Source: Pseudoselenomonas ruminantium
GTDB lineage: Bacteria; Bacillota; Negativicutes; Selenomonadales; Selenomonadaceae
Direction: 5' to 3'
Length of the DNA: 64,000 nt
Assembly (NCBI RefSeq): GCF_900142515.1
Contig: NZ_FRBC01000013.1
Span: 1-64,000 of the forward strand
This document shows, piece by piece, positions 51,880 to 58,516 of the stretch; within the stretch, counting starts at the first letter, position 1; every line of letters begins with the position of its first letter. A model generated the notes under the pieces. That model saw nothing but the letters and a program-made list of their open reading frames with translations, was not told where the DNA came from and ran no database searches. The translations under genes and the position numbers were made by a program.

Positions 51880-51897
51880 ACAGCCATCCCTGACTGT
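51880..51897 (-). promoter_or_regulatory. Probable CsrA-binding hairpin (site 1) in flagellin 1 leader
   Basis: On the transcript, ACAGTC AGGGAT GGCTGT forms a six-bp stem (one G-U) presenting AGGGAT, with the GGA core in the loop, which is the favoured CsrA target form. It lies about 40 bases upstream of the ATG and is identical before flagellin 2. FliW and CsrA genes are 10 kb upstream, supporting the FliW-CsrA-flagellin switch known from Bacillus. Confidence 0.65.
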
Positions 51898-52002
51898 CGA
51901 AGACTTTATAATATGCAAATCTCCACATAAGCACGCAGCTGCTAGCTGACTGCCTGCTCTCCCTGTATTGATCCGCAGATTATCTTTTGCCTTACACTTT
52001 AT

Positions 52003-52030
52003 ATATCGGTATAAAACCAAAAGACTTAAG
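52003..52030 (-). promoter_or_regulatory. Sigma-28 (FliA/SigD)-type promoter of flagellin 1
   Basis: On the minus strand, TAAGT (-35) is followed by a T-rich spacer and CCGATAT (-10), with 16 bases between TAAG and CGATAT. This fits the flagellar sigma consensus TAAA-N15-GCCGATAW. The -35 overlaps the TAA stop codon (52026-52028) of the upstream glycosyltransferase gene. The leader would be about 155 bases. Confidence 0.65.
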
Positions 52031-54857
52031 CATTTTTTTTATTTTTTTCCAGCCATTTTTGATAGGATTTCATCAGCAGGGTATTTCCACCAGCTTCACG
52101 AGCATGGTCAAAAGCTTCCCACGCCCCGGAATATTCCCCCAGATGATACAGGCACTGCCCGGCCGCCTGCCAAAAAGCACCATCAGCCTCCTCCTGCGGC
52201 ACCTGAGACAAAAGTGCAAACGCGGACTGCCATTTTTCCTGCCGCATCATATCCCTGGTCAACTGCAGCCACAAATCTTTATTCGTCCGAGAAAATCCAG
52301 CAAAATCCACAATCTGTTCATCTGTACCATATGTCAGAACATAGTTCCACAGAATTTTATATACCGACCAATCACGAACATCTTCCCCCTTTGACAACTG
52401 CTGCCAGCATTCCTGCAGAGCCTGTGGCAACAGGCCAAACAACTGCTGCTCCACCTGTCTGATCATATGGCCGCGCCGGCCTTGCAGGCGCAGCAACAGC
52501 GCAATCATCAATTCTACATCAGCAGCCAGGCCTGCTTGTAGTTTTTCCACCAGCTGCGACCACTCACCGGATTGTAAGAGTTCATAATATTCCTGCCGCA
52601 ATGGTTCTTGCTGTCCCTTTTCCTGTAACCGTCTGTGATAATACATATACAATGGCCCAAAGCCATTCCGTTCGCTGAAACGAGCTAAAAACCATAAATC
52701 CTGCACGGTATCTGTAAAATATGCCTGCAATTCTTCTATGAGGCAGGAACTATCCCCTGCCTGCCGCAGTTCGCAAAAAATCTCCAGCGCCACCTCCTCG
52801 CGGGGATCTAATCCCATCGCCGTCCTGCTGTCCTGCAAGGCCATTTCCCACTTGCCCTGTTTCCTCTCACAATCTGCCTTGACAGCATAGACCATAGCCT
52901 GTATATCACCGAAAGCCGAAGATTCACGCCCCTCATCATGCTGTGACAGATGACAGGCCCTTTCCAATAGTTCAACCGCCCTGTCATATTGTTCCAACTC
53001 ATAGTACAACAGTCCCTGAACAGCTGCAAAATCCGGTATAGAAGGGAATTTCTTGCTTGCAGCTACTGCAAAATCCAATCTGTCCTGCAGAGGATCAGAC
53101 AATGCCTTCATGCACAAAAGCACCATATAATACATATCCCCTTGAGTTCCCTTTCCCTGCAAAGGTGCCTCTATTGCCTGCAAAGCGTAAAATTCCGCCT
53201 GCTGATATTCTCCCAAGGTATAATAGCAATCTGCCAGATAACGGAAATGCTCCGGCTGCATCCCCCGTTCGTCCTTATCCTGAAGCAGCAATGCCAAATT
53301 GCGCTCCGTTTTTTCCAGAATTACGCTGCTGGAATACCCTGTATGAATAACCTCCATACCAGGTTCTTCCCATGCAGTCAAGGATTTCCCCGTTATATCA
53401 AACAGATTCTCATGGACACGTCCCCGATAGCGTAATGTTGCTTTGTTGCGAAACAGGCGAACATTGCAAAAGTGCGAGATCTCCCGATAGCCATCATCCG
53501 CATCCACATTGGTTATGGTAACCCGCACCGCCTCTGCCTCAGGGTGCGTAACCTCACAATAGGCCAGAAAACCACGCACCTGTTCCGGATGCGAAAAATA
53601 TTCATCTGCATCCAAAAAAGCCACCCAGTCCCCCCGAACATATTGCAAAGCTTCATTCCTGGCAGCAGCAAAATCTTCCTGCCATATATAATGATGCAGT
53701 TCTGCCTCTACCGCAAACTCGCAAGTCCTGTCTGTCGAACCGGTATCCAGCACAATCCGCTGGCTGGCATATTTTCCCGCATTCACTAGCCAGCTGGAAA
53801 TATTTTGCTCTTCATTCCGGACAATCACACAAGCTGTAATCGACAGTTGCTCCCCTATTTCTGCCAGCCTGGAAAACTGCGCGCCCCGCTCTTGCCATTT
53901 TGCAGCCAGTTCCTCTGAAAAGACGGACGGTTCCATACCATGATAATCTTGCCCCAACATACCCGCACGCTTCATCTCTTTGGCTGCTTCCACATATTGC
54001 CAGCCTGCTGCCAGACTTTCTGCCAATTCTGCATGGAACTCCGGCAGTTCAGGAAAATCCCGGATTGCCAATTTCGCGATTCGCTGCCGCTCCCGACAAT
54101 CCCGTTTATTTTCAGCCAGTTTTTCCAATAGCAGACGATAGGAACGGCTGGCATAAGTTTCGGCCTGTCGGCCTCTGGCAATATCCAAATAAGCATATTT
54201 CATAGCATTTCCGATATCTTCCATCCCATCGTAGGCTTCAGCCAGATAACCATAATAAGACTCCGGATGTGAACTTTTTTCCATAGATTTCTGCAACATA
54301 TCCAGATTACGACGTGCCTTAGCTGGGCCTAATTCTCCCGCATAACCAGTATGTACAAGCAGCAACTCCTGTTCTGCCACACACGCCACCCCCTGAACTA
54401 CCGCCCCAGCTTGTCGCAGTTCTTCATGAATAGCTCCCGTATACCGAAGATCTGTACGAATACGGAAAATACGAGGTACATATAGTGCCATCATCACATG
54501 GTTCGCTGCATCTACATCCTGCCTGCGCACCAACAGCAGATTCGTATTCTCTGGCTGCCTCATGATGAGCGGCCGTAAGTTCATTACCGTGTCTGCATGA
54601 AAATATTCGTCCGCATCTAAAAATATAACCCAATCCCCTTGCAACTTGTCCAATGCAAAATTACGAGCAGCAGCAAAATCATCCCGCCAGGAAAAATGAT
54701 AGACCTTCGCATTGGCCGCCCTTGCAATCTCTAAGGTATTATCCTGTGAACCAGTATCCACGATTACGATTTCATCTGTCTGCCCTTTTATGCTATCCAG
54801 TGAACGTTGCAACGCTTCTGCTTCATCTCTGACAATATAACAACCAACTATTTTCAT
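52026..54857 (-). CDS. Tandem double GT2-TPR glycosyltransferase (between flagellins)
   Basis: A 943-residue protein with two GT2 domains and TPR stretches. Domain 1 (about 1-110): VGCYIVRDEAEALQRSLDSI, VIVDTGSQDNTLEIARAANA, FLDADEYFHADT. Domain 2 (about 340-450): ITACVIVRNEEQNISSWLVNA, VLDTGSTDRTCEFAVEAELH, FLDADEYFSHPE. TPR-like helices follow each (for example DCYYTLGEYQQAEFYALQAI), and a long helical C-terminus runs from 640 to 943. Its plan matches the protein at 45410. It is soluble and sits between the two flagellin genes, overlapping the next GT2 gene by four bases (54854-54857). It is a good candidate for direct glycosylation of flagellin. Confidence 0.88.
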   Translation of the reverse strand: MKIVGCYIVRDEAEALQRSLDSIKGQTDEIVIVDTGSQDNTLEIARAANAKVYHFSWRDDFAAARNFALDKLQGDWVIFLDADEYFHADTVMNLRPLIMRQPENTNLLLVRRQDVDAANHVMMALYVPRIFRIRTDLRYTGAIHEELRQAGAVVQGVACVAEQELLLVHTGYAGELGPAKARRNLDMLQKSMEKSSHPESYYGYLAEAYDGMEDIGNAMKYAYLDIARGRQAETYASRSYRLLLEKLAENKRDCRERQRIAKLAIRDFPELPEFHAELAESLAAGWQYVEAAKEMKRAGMLGQDYHGMEPSVFSEELAAKWQERGAQFSRLAEIGEQLSITACVIVRNEEQNISSWLVNAGKYASQRIVLDTGSTDRTCEFAVEAELHHYIWQEDFAAARNEALQYVRGDWVAFLDADEYFSHPEQVRGFLAYCEVTHPEAEAVRVTITNVDADDGYREISHFCNVRLFRNKATLRYRGRVHENLFDITGKSLTAWEEPGMEVIHTGYSSSVILEKTERNLALLLQDKDERGMQPEHFRYLADCYYTLGEYQQAEFYALQAIEAPLQGKGTQGDMYYMVLLCMKALSDPLQDRLDFAVAASKKFPSIPDFAAVQGLLYYELEQYDRAVELLERACHLSQHDEGRESSAFGDIQAMVYAVKADCERKQGKWEMALQDSRTAMGLDPREEVALEIFCELRQAGDSSCLIEELQAYFTDTVQDLWFLARFSERNGFGPLYMYYHRRLQEKGQQEPLRQEYYELLQSGEWSQLVEKLQAGLAADVELMIALLLRLQGRRGHMIRQVEQQLFGLLPQALQECWQQLSKGEDVRDWSVYKILWNYVLTYGTDEQIVDFAGFSRTNKDLWLQLTRDMMRQEKWQSAFALLSQVPQEEADGAFWQAAGQCLYHLGEYSGAWEAFDHAREAGGNTLLMKSYQKWLEKNKKNA

Positions 54858-55990
54858 GGCTCAAGCCCTTTCTCAGCTGCCCACTGCCGATATTTTTGAT
54901 ATTTCATCAATACCACTTCACTATTGTCACAATAAGTCATAGCCTGCCTGAACCAAAACGCGGCTTCCTCTTCATCCTCATAATGCATGGCAATCTCCCC
55001 CAGCCTTGCCGCTACCTTAGCCGCAACCACAGGAGAAAAATATCCGTCCAACTGTCCCTTTGCCTGTCTTTCCTCATAACGAAGCAAAGCATCAATCAGC
55101 AACTGCCTAGCCTGTATCAACTGCCCCATGCCACAGAGAATCATCCCCTGTTCGCCGTAGAATTCCGGTATATCCGGATATTCCCGGCAGGCTTCCTGGG
55201 CAAAAGGCAGCATATCCTCATCTGGTCTGTGCAGAAAACGCATACATTCCAGTATCATGTGATAAACATGCACCATGCCACCATAAACATAGCAATCTCC
55301 CCGTAAAAGAGACATTCCATGCTGCAACGCTTTCTCATATTCCTGCAAGCCGTAATAACAATCCATCAAATATAGATCATAGCCTGGTTGCCACCCCTCT
55401 TCTCTTATGGATTGTTGAAGCAATCGCAGATTCCGCTGCGCCTTTGCTTCATTCAATTCTTTCTTATATCCCGTATGGTAAAGATACCATTCCGTCGGTG
55501 CATAAGCTACCTGTAATTCTCCATTGTGTCTGGCTATATTTTCGTGTATCCTCCCCTTATACCGCAGATATGGCACATTGCGGAAAATACGCAGACACCA
55601 GTCTGTGCGCCAATCCTTTCTTTCTTTATCATTTTCAATATTATACCTCAAGAGTAAAATAGCATCCTTCTCTTTCTGTCCAGCCAAATAACACAATAAT
55701 TTATCTTTATTCAGCGCAGAAGGAAAATATTCATCGGCATCCAGAAACAATATCCATTCGCCCTGCGCTTGCTCAATGGCATAATTACGTGGTGCAGAAA
55801 AATCATCCTGCCAAGGAAAGTCGTAGACTCTGGCACCAATAGCTGCGGCAATCTCTTTCGTATTATCCTGGGAACCAGTATCCACGACCACCACCTCATC
55901 AGCAGCATCTTTTATGCTTGCCAAAGATACAGGCAGATTTTCTGCTTCATTTTTTACCATATAACAAACAGATAACTCTATTTTTTGCAA
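54854..55990 (-). CDS. GT2-TPR glycosyltransferase downstream of flagellin 2
   Basis: About 378 residues from a TTG start at 55990, which has GGGGGGAGC upstream and gives MQKIELSVCYMVKNEAENLP, aligned with its homologues; the frame runs open to 56050 without a better site. GT2 domain at about 5-110: VVVDTGSQDNTKEIAAAIGA, DDFSAPRNYAIEQ, FLDADEYFPS. TPR helices fill the rest (LMDCYYGLQEYEKALQHGM, GMGQLIQARQLLIDALLRYE). It follows flagellin 2's terminator by about 100 bases and probably depends on read-through. Predicted to modify flagellin or its glycan in the cytosol. Confidence 0.85.
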   Translation of the reverse strand: MQKIELSVCYMVKNEAENLPVSLASIKDAADEVVVVDTGSQDNTKEIAAAIGARVYDFPWQDDFSAPRNYAIEQAQGEWILFLDADEYFPSALNKDKLLCYLAGQKEKDAILLLRYNIENDKERKDWRTDWCLRIFRNVPYLRYKGRIHENIARHNGELQVAYAPTEWYLYHTGYKKELNEAKAQRNLRLLQQSIREEGWQPGYDLYLMDCYYGLQEYEKALQHGMSLLRGDCYVYGGMVHVYHMILECMRFLHRPDEDMLPFAQEACREYPDIPEFYGEQGMILCGMGQLIQARQLLIDALLRYEERQAKGQLDGYFSPVVAAKVAARLGEIAMHYEDEEEAAFWFRQAMTYCDNSEVVLMKYQKYRQWAAEKGLEP

Positions 55991-56096
55991 AATGCTCCCC
56001 CCTTCCCCTGTATATTTCGCCAATATTATGAAAAATACCTTCCACCTCATCCGCCAACCCTATGGTCTGGTACCTTTGTCTCAAGAGGACGACTAT

Positions 56097-56125
56097 ATAA
56101 AAAACCGCCCCGAAGGGCGGTTTTT
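56097..56125 (-). terminator. Intrinsic terminator of flagellin gene 2
   Basis: A perfect seven-bp stem ACCGCCC/GGGCGGT (56104-56121) closed on the transcript by a UUCG tetraloop, followed by a U run. The accessory hairpin TTTCGTT/AACGAAA lies at 56131-56148. Nearly the same as the terminator of flagellin 1. Confidence 0.9.
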
Positions 56126-56157
56126 GGTAGTTTCGTTTATTAACGAAAGACTGTCGA

Positions 56158-57480
56158 TTACTGGAGCAGGCTGAGAACCGAGCTGCTGCTCTGGTTGGCC
56201 TGTGCCAGCATAGACTGAGCGGCCTGCAGAAGAACGTTGTTCTTCGTGTAGTTCGTCATTTCCTTCGCCATGTCGGCATCACGAATCGTGGATTCGGAAG
56301 CCTGAACGTTTTCGGAAGCCGTGGTCAAGTTGCTGCTGGTGTAGCTCAAACGAGATTCAACGGAACCAATGGTGGTCTGCTGGTCAAGAGCTTTCTGGAT
56401 AGCATTGTCCAGAACGTTGATAGCAGCGTTTGCTTTAACCTGCGTGGATACGTTCAGCGTTTCGCCATCGTCCCCCTTGAGGCCAAGAGCCGTGGAGCGC
56501 ATATCCGTCAGGCCAACTTTGATAGCCTGGTTAGCCTTCGTGCCAACCTGGAATACCATGGCGTTGTCTTCAGACTTGTTCTGGGCACGGATGGACTCCG
56601 TAAAGTTATCCAGTACAGCATTAGCAGACTTGTTGATAGCTCCCTTGTTGTTGGTGATGCTGATGGTGAAGCCGGAAATCTGGCTGGATACACCAGCAGT
56701 CTTAGCCGTCAAGGTCATTGCACAGCCCTTATCAGCCGTATAGATCTTATTCTTGGAACCATCATAACCGATAAGAGAAGTCTTGTTAGCATTCAGTTCC
56801 AAAGCGTCCTTGAGCGTCTCTTTACCATTGTAAGCCGTCTTGCTCAAAATATCGCTCAACGACTGAGCACCAACACTGAAGGTAGTCGTGTAGGTCTTGC
56901 CCTGCTTCACATAAGAAATCGTTACATTATCCGTGCTATGAATGTTCAGGTTTTCACCAGTACGACTCTTCAAGTTTGTCAGAGCAGAACCTTTAACCGT
57001 CCTAGCATCAAGGCTTTCATTCGTCATCGCCGTAGTCGTAGCGTTGGTCTTGTTGTTGTGAGAACCATCAACAAGATACTTGCCGTTGTAGGTGATGTTG
57101 GCGTTGTCATCGATCTGGTCGATGGACTGATCCAGCTCTTTCTGGATGGTCTGGCGGTCGCTGTCGGTGTTGGTATCGTTGGCTGCGTTGATGACTTTCT
57201 CTTTCAGGGTCTTCAGGATATCAACCGTGGAGCTTACAGCACCTTCGGCAACTTTCATCATGGCGTTGCCGTTCTGGGTGTTGCTGTTAGCCTGATCGAG
57301 ACCACGGATCTGGACGCGCATACGCTCGGATATTGCGTAACCGGAAGCGTCATCAGCTGCGCCATTGATCTTCATACCGGAAGATACTTTCTCCAGGCTC
57401 TTGGCCAGTGCGCTGGAGTTCTTGTTCAGCGTGTTCAGGGTCGAGATTGCCGACATGTTGTTCTTTACTACCATAGACAT
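56158..57480 (-). CDS. fliC: Flagellin, copy 2
   Basis: 440 residues from the ATG at 57480 (AAGGAGGA eight bases upstream); the frame stays open to 57528 through the leader. N- and C-terminal filament domains are essentially identical to copy 1, including ADDASGYAISERMR and the last 140 residues. Differences cluster at about residues 155-265 (for example LDARTVKGSALTNL against MDASTIATSKLTAL; SLSDILSK against DLTTILAK), the part exposed on the filament surface. Promoter, CsrA hairpin, ribosome site and terminator match copy 1. It directly follows the fliT gene and precedes two glycosyltransferase genes. Confidence 0.97.
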   Translation of the reverse strand: MSMVVKNNMSAISTLNTLNKNSSALAKSLEKVSSGMKINGAADDASGYAISERMRVQIRGLDQANSNTQNGNAMMKVAEGAVSSTVDILKTLKEKVINAANDTNTDSDRQTIQKELDQSIDQIDDNANITYNGKYLVDGSHNNKTNATTTAMTNESLDARTVKGSALTNLKSRTGENLNIHSTDNVTISYVKQGKTYTTTFSVGAQSLSDILSKTAYNGKETLKDALELNANKTSLIGYDGSKNKIYTADKGCAMTLTAKTAGVSSQISGFTISITNNKGAINKSANAVLDNFTESIRAQNKSEDNAMVFQVGTKANQAIKVGLTDMRSTALGLKGDDGETLNVSTQVKANAAINVLDNAIQKALDQQTTIGSVESRLSYTSSNLTTASENVQASESTIRDADMAKEMTNYTKNNVLLQAAQSMLAQANQSSSSVLSLLQ

Positions 57481-57487
57481 GATATTT

Positions 57488-57495
57488 TCCTCCTT
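57488..57495 (-). promoter_or_regulatory. Shine-Dalgarno / probable CsrA site 2 of flagellin 2
   Basis: The same TTCAAGGAGGAAAA context as copy 1, eight bases before the ATG at 57480. It decides that start over the open frame upstream and overlaps a CsrA-like core. Confidence 0.6.
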
Positions 57496-57520
57496 GAATG
57501 TAGAAAAAATACTATTGATA

Positions 57521-57538
57521 ACAGCCATCCCTGACTGT
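57521..57538 (-). promoter_or_regulatory. Probable CsrA-binding hairpin (site 1) in flagellin 2 leader
   Basis: The same 18 bases as at 51880-51897: stem ACAGTC/GGCTGT with loop AGGGAT. Surrounding leader bases differ between the copies while this hairpin is unchanged, which supports a conserved function. Confidence 0.65.
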
Positions 57539-57641
57539 CGAAAACAATATAATTAGCAAATCGTAACGTTTGTCCCTGGCTGCTAGCTGACCAGGAATCT
57601 CCTTGTTTTGACTTGCTGATTACCTGTTCCTTACACTAAAG

Positions 57642-57669
57642 TTATCGTAGAAAAAACGTAAAACTTAAG
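57642..57669 (-). promoter_or_regulatory. Sigma-28-type promoter of flagellin 2
   Basis: TAAGT (-35) and TACGATAA (-10) on the minus strand, with the same 16-base interval between TAAG and CGATAA as at flagellin 1. The spacer is T-rich in both. Confidence 0.65.
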
Positions 57670-57685
57670 CATTTTTTTATTTTTT

Positions 57686-57715
57686 TTTACCCCATGCATA
57701 TTCGCACAGGGTAAA
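57686..57715 (-). repeat. 12-bp stem-loop just after fliT
   Basis: TTTACCCTGTGC pairs with GCATGGGGTAAA (two G-U pairs) around a six-base loop. It begins four bases past the fliT stop. On the minus strand it is followed by an A-rich run rather than a U run, so it is not a textbook intrinsic terminator. It may limit read-through or protect the 3' end of the operon transcript. Confidence 0.5.
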
Positions 57716-57718
57716 CTA

Positions 57719-58087
57719 TCAATATTTTTTATTGAAGATATTCCCCAAACTATTCATATGCTGAATATCATAGGCATGGACACTGGCATTCTGCTGCCGG
57801 GAACGGTTGAGCCATGCTTTGGCTTTGTAGACCACCTGCATATCCAGCGGCTTGATTCTCTGCACCAGCTCCTGACATTCCGGGGTCTTGCGATAGTCCT
57901 CGGTTTCCGGCAGGGCTTTCATGCGTTCCACAAGCTCAGTGCGCTGCTGCTCCAGTTCCAGGAATTCATCCACATCATCTTTGTCGATGAACTTCAGCAT
58001 TTCCTGCGTCAATGTCAGATACATGTGCCAATTGGCCCGGGCCTGTTCCAACGGGGATCTTTCCTTCTTATCCGTATCAGCCGACAT
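57719..58087 (-). CDS. fliT: FliT-like flagellar protein
   Basis: 122 residues from the ATG at 58087, preceded by AAGGTGAT; the frame continues to 58120 within fliS. An all-helical, highly charged protein (LEQARANWHMYLTLTQEMLKF, DDVDEFLELEQQRTELVERM) with length and position typical of FliT, the export chaperone for the filament cap protein FliD that in enterics also inhibits FlhDC. Sequence conservation in this family is low, so position directly after fliD-fliS is the main support. The overlap with fliS suggests coupling. The C-terminal 40 residues (ASVHAYDIQHMNSLGNIF) are less typical. Confidence 0.7.
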   Translation of the reverse strand: MSADTDKKERSPLEQARANWHMYLTLTQEMLKFIDKDDVDEFLELEQQRTELVERMKALPETEDYRKTPECQELVQRIKPLDMQVVYKAKAWLNRSRQQNASVHAYDIQHMNSLGNIFNKKY

Positions 58088-58490
58088 AGCTATCACCTTG
58101 GACATTTCTGGTACCGCCATCCTGCCGGGCTTTTTTCATGGCCTGCATCCAGGCATCCCTAAGCTCCTTGATTATATCGATAGCTTCCTGTACCAAAGCA
58201 GGGTCGCTTTTCATATTGCCTTCCACCAGACGGTCATAGCAATAATTGTACAGCGGCATCAACTGATGAGAAATCTCATAGTCCATATTCAGGGTTATGC
58301 GGAATTCGGAAATAATCTGCTGAGCTTTCTGCAGAGAGATATTAGCCTGTTCATACTTCTTGGCCTCCACTGCTTCCTTGCCCTCGCCCATGAATTTCAA
58401 ACAACCGTTGTAAAGCATCAAGGTCAGTGCTTCAGGTGTAGCCGTCATAATCTGCTGCCTTTTATAAGCTTCTGCTGCGTTATTTACCAT
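58077..58490 (-). CDS. fliS: Flagellar export chaperone FliS
   Basis: 137 residues with the FliS hallmark: AAEAYKRQQIMTATPEALTLMLYNGCLKFMGEG at the N-terminus, then helices with ANISLQKAQQIISEFRITLN and LMPLYNYCYDRLVEGNMKSD. FliS binds the disordered C-terminus of flagellin in the cytosol and keeps it unpolymerised until export. GGGAGGCAGAGG precedes the ATG. It follows fliD by 26 bases. Glycosylation of flagellin must occur while FliS or free flagellin is in the cytosol, so the protein is a natural partner of the glycosyltransferases encoded downstream. Confidence 0.95.
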   Translation of the reverse strand: MVNNAAEAYKRQQIMTATPEALTLMLYNGCLKFMGEGKEAVEAKKYEQANISLQKAQQIISEFRITLNMDYEISHQLMPLYNYCYDRLVEGNMKSDPALVQEAIDIIKELRDAWMQAMKKARQDGGTRNVQGDSYVG

Positions 58491-58516
58491 TCCTCTGCCT
58501 CCCTAGATTTTGCGCC

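Noticed and set aside
50454..56148. Repeated flagellin 3' sequences as a mobile repeat or CRISPR-like array
   Set aside because: Only two copies, each a normal terminator downstream of a duplicated gene. No CRISPR array is seen anywhere in the window.
57481..57528. 16-residue N-terminal extension of flagellin 2
   Set aside because: It is an open frame through the CsrA hairpin leader; copy 1 lacks it, and the AAGGAGGA site and homology place the start at 57480.
57686..57715. Intrinsic terminator after fliT
   Set aside because: The stem is strong but is followed by A rather than U residues on the transcribed strand, so it is listed only as a stem-loop.
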